Positions 58,751 to 64,000 of a DNA stretch of 64,000 bases are shown one piece after another. Both the position numbers and the translations under genes were made by a program. Within the stretch, counting starts at the first letter, position 1. Each line of letters opens with the position of its first letter. The notes beneath the pieces were generated by a model. It searched no databases, was not told the origin of the DNA, and was given only the letters and a program-made list of their open reading frames with translations. The DNA comes from Phytoseiulus persimilis (lineage: Eukaryota > Arthropoda > Arachnida > Mesostigmata > Phytoseiidae), in assembly GCA_037576195.1 (NCBI GenBank), contig CM075103.1, positions 10,850,001 to 10,914,000 of the forward strand, written 5' to 3'.

Positions 58751-61700
58751 AGAAGCCCCAGCTCAACCGGGAGAAGGAGGTGCTGCGGAGAAGCAAGGAG
58801 GGTGTTTAGGTTTATCTCTCTTTGTGAAATGACGCATGGCAGCCGCGATTGAATCAGAGTGACAATCGCTTGTTCGTTCCTCCGGTCGGTCTGACCAAAC
58901 GGTCCCGGAGACCACCGATCGCCATTACTGTTGGCTCTGTTCGCACTGCTATCAATGCAGCTCTGGAGTCCTGTCTTTTTTCCCTCGTCGTTCCCGGGTT
59001 CATTCTTCTGTACGTGAGCCGCACGTGACTTCGAAGAATGCTGTCATCGAGAGGGTGTAGACGATTCTGAACAAGCAAGAGAGCATGCCACAGTGAGTGA
59101 GTGAGCAAGCGAGCTGGTAGCCAAGCAAGCATTCAATCTTGCAAATTGGTTGGCTTCAGAGACCCCATCAGATCTTCGCTGAAGCTGCTTTTCCTGTTCG
59201 GAGAATCTGGTCACTGTCGGGGCGCCGTATGATGATGGAGCGGGGAGCAAGGAAACGAACAGGGGAAGAAGATCCAACGAAGAAGACGCTGCTGCAGCCG
59301 CCGCTGCTTTTGTTTACCGAGAATTTGATCATCACAGTCCGCCTCGTCGACAACAGAGCTTCACAGAAGCCATTTTGGAGGTGGATGCTGGCTCACGACT
59401 CGATGGTAAGGCTGACGTAGGGTCGTAGCCCGGGAGGAGCGGGGAACATCGGCGGCAAGAAGAGGGAAATCGGCGGGTGGACATCGGCAGCGAATACGAC
59501 GAGGCGGGTCTAGCGCCGTGGAATCGCCAAAGCGGGGCGGAATATGCAATGCCACTGACGCGACTTCACCAACAGAAGCACCGGGAGCGTTACCGCGAAA
59601 GCTCTCGAACCGCTTCTCTCATGACGATCTTTTCCGAGTATCGAGCTTTCGGTCCGTCTTCCTCCTCTCCACCTTATCGAAAGCAGAGCCGGAAACTTGA
59701 GGCTCCTCGCGAGAGCCAACCCCCGATATCTGTCTTAGAAGAGGCCTCTCTATTTCCACTTAGAGAGCAGCGAGGGGATGCCTGCGTCGAGTGCGGACTC
59801 GGGAGGAACTGGCATTCGAGTGCGGGCAGTTTGTCCCCCCTTGTGAAGGTGGATTTGAAAGAAAACACTCATGGGTACATTTCTTGCCAAGCAGCGATTG
59901 CATCGGTGGGCGCGAATCGAGTATGGCTGCTCCGTTGATCCAGGACTCCCAAATGAAGCTCAGAAAAACCTACGTTCCTCGATATCAGAAACCCGCCCCG
60001 CCGTAAATCCCGTGTCAGGAAACCCGCGATGTCGAACTAGACCAAGATTCACTAATCTTCGATGGAACATCATTTCTTGAGTGCTCTTTGCGGTGCAATC
60101 TTGAAAACTGATAATTTCTCAGGAACATCTCCATCGAAAGGAAAACGCTCACGAGAAAACTTTCAGTACTTTCCATTCCCCGTTCTGTGCCAATGAATAG
60201 CGGCAAACAGGAGAAATTTTCAAGTCTTGTGTCAGCTCCGGCTCCCCCGGTCAGCACGGCTCGGCGTCGAAAGCTCTGCGCCCAGCTCGGCTTTTGGGAG
60301 CCGAACTCGGGAGTCTGTGTTCGCAAGAGCCGAGACGGAACGTACAGTCTCCAGCGTTCTCGGAAGTCGCGGAAGACCCTGTTGATGGAAGCGTCTTCCA
60401 AGATGGCTCTCCTCATCCGAGACATCGGAGCCCATCATCTCATACGACCAACGAATTCGCACACCATGTTCGGCACGAAGGGCTCGCTCGTCATTATAAG
60501 AAGAGCTCAACGCTGCACTCGATGCTGACCTTCTTGCGTATGGCTGTCGGCTCCGAAATTCTCTCTCCTCGGACCTGAAGTCGGAGACACAGAGCGGGGG
60601 CTGAACGACCGTTCCGAGCTGAGGGCTGGCGCTGTTCCGAGGAACTGTTGAGAGCCGAGGATAAGTCCTGAGGGAGCAAGTTTTGCTCTACGGATCTTTT
60701 TTTTTCGGATCACCAGCGCTATATTCTATTTGTCCAGCTTAGCCTTTAGGACAAGCTCTCGCTGTTCCCCTCTCAATGGAGTTACTCCTCTGAGGACGCT
60801 TTCGCAACTAGCATTTGATGAAACTTCCGAGCCCGAATACATGAATGAGAGAATTCCGTCGAACCGTGACAAGATGGGTCAGCCATGTTCCGGTTGGTTC
60901 TCGAGATGCAAGCGTGGATCCTGACACCGTAGACCGTTGGCAAGTGGAATTTTCCCCGTCTCCGGTTACGAAGTCACTTTCCCGGAAGGAGTCAGATCGT
61001 TCCTTAGGGAGACTGGCAAAACGTGTGTCTCAGCTGGCTTTCGAGCTGAGGTCTGCCGAGATGACATGGTGAGTGCGGAGAAGTAAGTTCATGATCGAGT
61101 TCGCCGCAGCGGCTCATCGGAATGCTTCACTCCACGGTTTCGAGGGAGATATTGCCGAAACTAATCATGGATAGGGCTGTGAGTTTTCCGCGGTACTCGT
61201 TCCAGGGTCCATACGTCCTCTCAAGCGGAGGAATCGGAACTCTGTTGAACAATTTCGGATTGCCGCTGAAAACCCATCGCCCAAATCATGAAGAATTCCT
61301 CGTTCACAAGAACGCCGAGGCAATATGATTGATCTCAGGAGAGCGCGAATCTGCTTCTATCGAACCCGATTCAAGCGGAGGAACGGGTAGCGGGCTCCGG
61401 ACCCCGCTTCTCCTGAGCTTATCCTTCCATTGAGAGATTCCAGTGTAGCATCCGTTGGTGTGATTGACTGCAGGGTCGCTCTGACAGAGAGACATATTCG
61501 TCTGCTCAGGGAGTTGAAACAGGCATTCCTCAGTTCTTAGAAATGAAGTTCCGAAGGCAGTGAGCTGTTATTATCATACAACTCGGTCGTCAAGCCGTCC
61601 AAACCAAAATAATCGTTTTGCATTGATTGAGGCCGCAGACTTCCGTTCTCCTCCGGCTCAGCATGGACCTTTCGCATTGTCATCGAGAGTGGAAGCGTGG

Positions 61701-63360
61701 TTCCAGCCTGTGGGCGGCAAATGTGCTTATCCACTACTCAGTTCATTCTGTGCTGTGGAAGGAGATGGCTCAGTCTCTTTCCCAGGAACAACACGAAACA
61801 CGGGAGGAATAATAGAACGCAACATGAACAGGTAGTCAGTCGCGAATGGCTTCATGCCGGAATCGAGAGTATATGGAAACGTGGGAGACACCGAAATCAA
61901 ATTTGTGAATTGGCAAACCGTCTCTCCCTCTATCGCCACGGACGCTAATTAGCAGACGTGCAGCCTGTTCTATCAGCCCAGCCGCCATTCCCCATCAAGT
62001 GCAGATAACAATGGCTGCACCGAGCTGACTTGCGTGGGATTGAGCTCCCGAACCTGTATCGAGCATCTAGGCGTGGGTGGGTCCTTGTCCGACCTTCATT
62101 CCCGACGAAAATCGCGGGAAACGATTGACTATTTCGGAGTTGAGACCAGCGAAGAATCAACGCACTGGAGTGAGGAAAAGGCACTCTGACGCTCTCGAGC
62201 TTCCTCTCTTGAGAATTTTTGAGGCACCAAAAGCTGCATGGAGGCGACTCGCTTCCAAGTGAAAGCGATATTCCGAACATACGGCCGGTGATGGGAATGG
62301 CGCGTCTGACCGATCCCCACATGGACGCTTTCAAGACAGGCCGCCGGCGTCTGCTGTGCGGCAATTGAAACAATGAGTGCCGAGCGCAGGGAAAATCACG
62401 GTGCAAAAAGTCTGGACTTCTCACTTTAATTCCGTCACAATAAATCGAACGAACTCTTCAGCCGAGCATCGTGCGGCATCAGTTGTCAATAGCGCAGAGC
62501 CTCGGTAGCCGGATTCGTTACATTGAGATGAGCTTTCAGTGTTTCGGATATTCGAAATGAATACGGTGATTCGCTCGCGCATGGAAAGTCCAAACAAATG
62601 TTTGAACGAGGGCATTTTAGAGACGCTCCTTTAACAGATATCCATTTTTCGTGGACGGCATCATCGCACGGAGCCTCCGTGGTTCTCCCAGATGGCTGGG
62701 GCAATGGTACCCACCAAGGCCATTTGGCTCGAGGGAGGGTGGTGCGAGAAGGGTGTTAAGATCTTCTGAGGGTGGACTCCGCACGGGAGAGTCATCAGGA
62801 TCCAGAACCCGAGCGCCCGTCTCCGTTGGAGCTCAACCTTCTCCTCGAGGTCATCGGAAAAAACGGGATCGAACCTGATATTAGGTCTCCATATTTTCCG
62901 TTGGCCTCGCCTCCCACAGTTCCGAAAGTTCCGTGTCTCGAGGTACGTCCTTGACTGTTCTCTGACTGTCACCGCGGTCCGAGCAGGGAGAAATCTGAAT
63001 GGCATCTGACGCCATGTTGTTCGGGATCTTCGACAGAACATTGTTCGCTTTCCGAAACAATCGCGTCTAGAGGTCGACGACCCCGGAGGTCAGCGACCCT
63101 TAGAGAGAGTTTTCGAGCCACCCCACAACTGGGTCTCGAGATTGTGCAAAGGGCCTTCCTGTTTTGTTCTCGCACCGAACAGAGGCAATCCATCTCTCTT
63201 TCTGGATTCAAAGAACTTCGGCTACGACAGCCGATATTGTTAACACCTGACTCTGGATCGGGATGAAAGCTCAAGATTTAAATCGCTTCTGTTGAACGCA
63301 TCAGCTTTTGATCGTTGAGAACTCATCATATGTATCTGGCTTCCGCCATCCTCGAATGAC
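58751..63360. other. No recognisable gene
   Basis: A GAGT tetranucleotide run lies at 59093-59106 and a CAAG-type run follows to about 59130. Open frames up to 159 codons are present without recognisable domains. Confidence 0.5.
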
Positions 63361-63660
63361 ATGCCGATGTTCAAGATAAACGACCTAGCGGCGATGGCCC
63401 TCCCTGAAAAGTGTCCATGCCGCTCCACATTCGGTTGGGAGATTGGGACGCGTTTCTTGGCTCAGGCTCGTTCGCAGGCAAGCTTCGAGATCCCGACAGG
63501 TGCCACATTGATTCAGGACAAGAGTTTCCTGCTGAATTCAAGTGAGAACCACTGCTTTGGTAAAGTCGATAAAACCGCTTTATTGTTGAAGAAGCGTGAT
63601 CTCCGCAGTTATGTACAGCCTAGCGATCGGTTCTGTTACACGTCTGATCGATGTCGAATC

Positions 63661-64000
63661 TTCACTCCGTTTATTTATATATTTATATAGTTATATGCAA
63701 ATGATCTAACAACTGTGATTTGGGATACCGTATTCTCAGCAACGGTCTTGCTTTTCTCGGTAGACTGTCGGAGAAAATCCTGAGATCACGCCGAGCTCTC
63801 GAATTCACTTTTTGGATACCGCAGTCGACTCGCGTCATCATACACTCTTTCTAAATAAATTATGTACACTCAACGACAATAGGTTCCGTGTAACTTGAAT
63901 ACATAACGGAGCAGGGAGGATTGCGGGCCTTGAACGGCAAGGTTTTACAGCTAGGTGCCGACAAAGTACAACAATATTCGATTTTCAACTCACGAGAGAG
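63661..64000 (+). other. AT-rich end of the window with AATAAA and an octamer motif
   Basis: The DNA becomes AT-rich from 63661. It contains ATGCAAAT at 63695-63702, the POU/octamer motif, and AATAAA at 63854-63859. It could be the 3' untranslated region and poly(A) site of a plus-strand transcript whose last coding exon is the open frame 63361-63690, but that link is unproven. The window ends before anything further can be seen. Confidence 0.25.

Overview
This window looks like nuclear DNA from an animal, most likely an arthropod and possibly a mite or related chelicerate. The evidence is one intact metazoan signalling gene behind a spliceosomal 3' splice site, near-even base composition, no visible CpG depletion, and many tetranucleotide and dinucleotide microsatellites. 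There are no operons, ribosome-binding-site series or prophage/insertion-sequence genes. The organism assignment is an inference; I cannot confirm a species.

Only one protein-coding gene is firmly recognisable: a 267-residue CISH/SOCS2-type suppressor of cytokine signalling at 21134..21937 (+). It has an SH2 domain followed by a C-terminal SOCS box, and is expected to act as the substrate receptor of an Elongin B/C-Cullin 5 ubiquitin ligase that dampens JAK/STAT signalling. The coding sequence lies in one exon that opens at a 3' splice site (AG at 21076-21077), so at least one 5' untranslated exon lies upstream. About 1.2 kb of upstream DNA holds three TTCN3GAA (STAT-type) sites, a TGACA cluster with a hairpin, and several GC-rich or CT microsatellites. 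An AT-rich 3' flank runs to about 22.9 kb.

The rest of the window (about 1-19.5 kb and 23-64 kb) contains no coding region I can recognise. It holds long open frames on both strands without family features, scattered microsatellites, and a few distinct structures. These are: two CTCF-like motifs (17.63 and 34.95 kb); a 17-copy, 44-bp minisatellite with no length variation (35.9-36.6 kb); a C-rich to G-rich transition with quadruplex potential (44.75-45.15 kb); a repeat cluster with a degenerate tRNA-like element (54.7-55.2 kb); and a duplicated block with opposed AATAAA signals (58.5-58.75 kb). The last 350 bases are AT-rich with a canonical AATAAA, possibly the 3' end of a gene.

No multi-gene system is visible. 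The most useful observations are the putative JAK/STAT feedback arrangement around the SOCS gene and the non-coding repeat structures.
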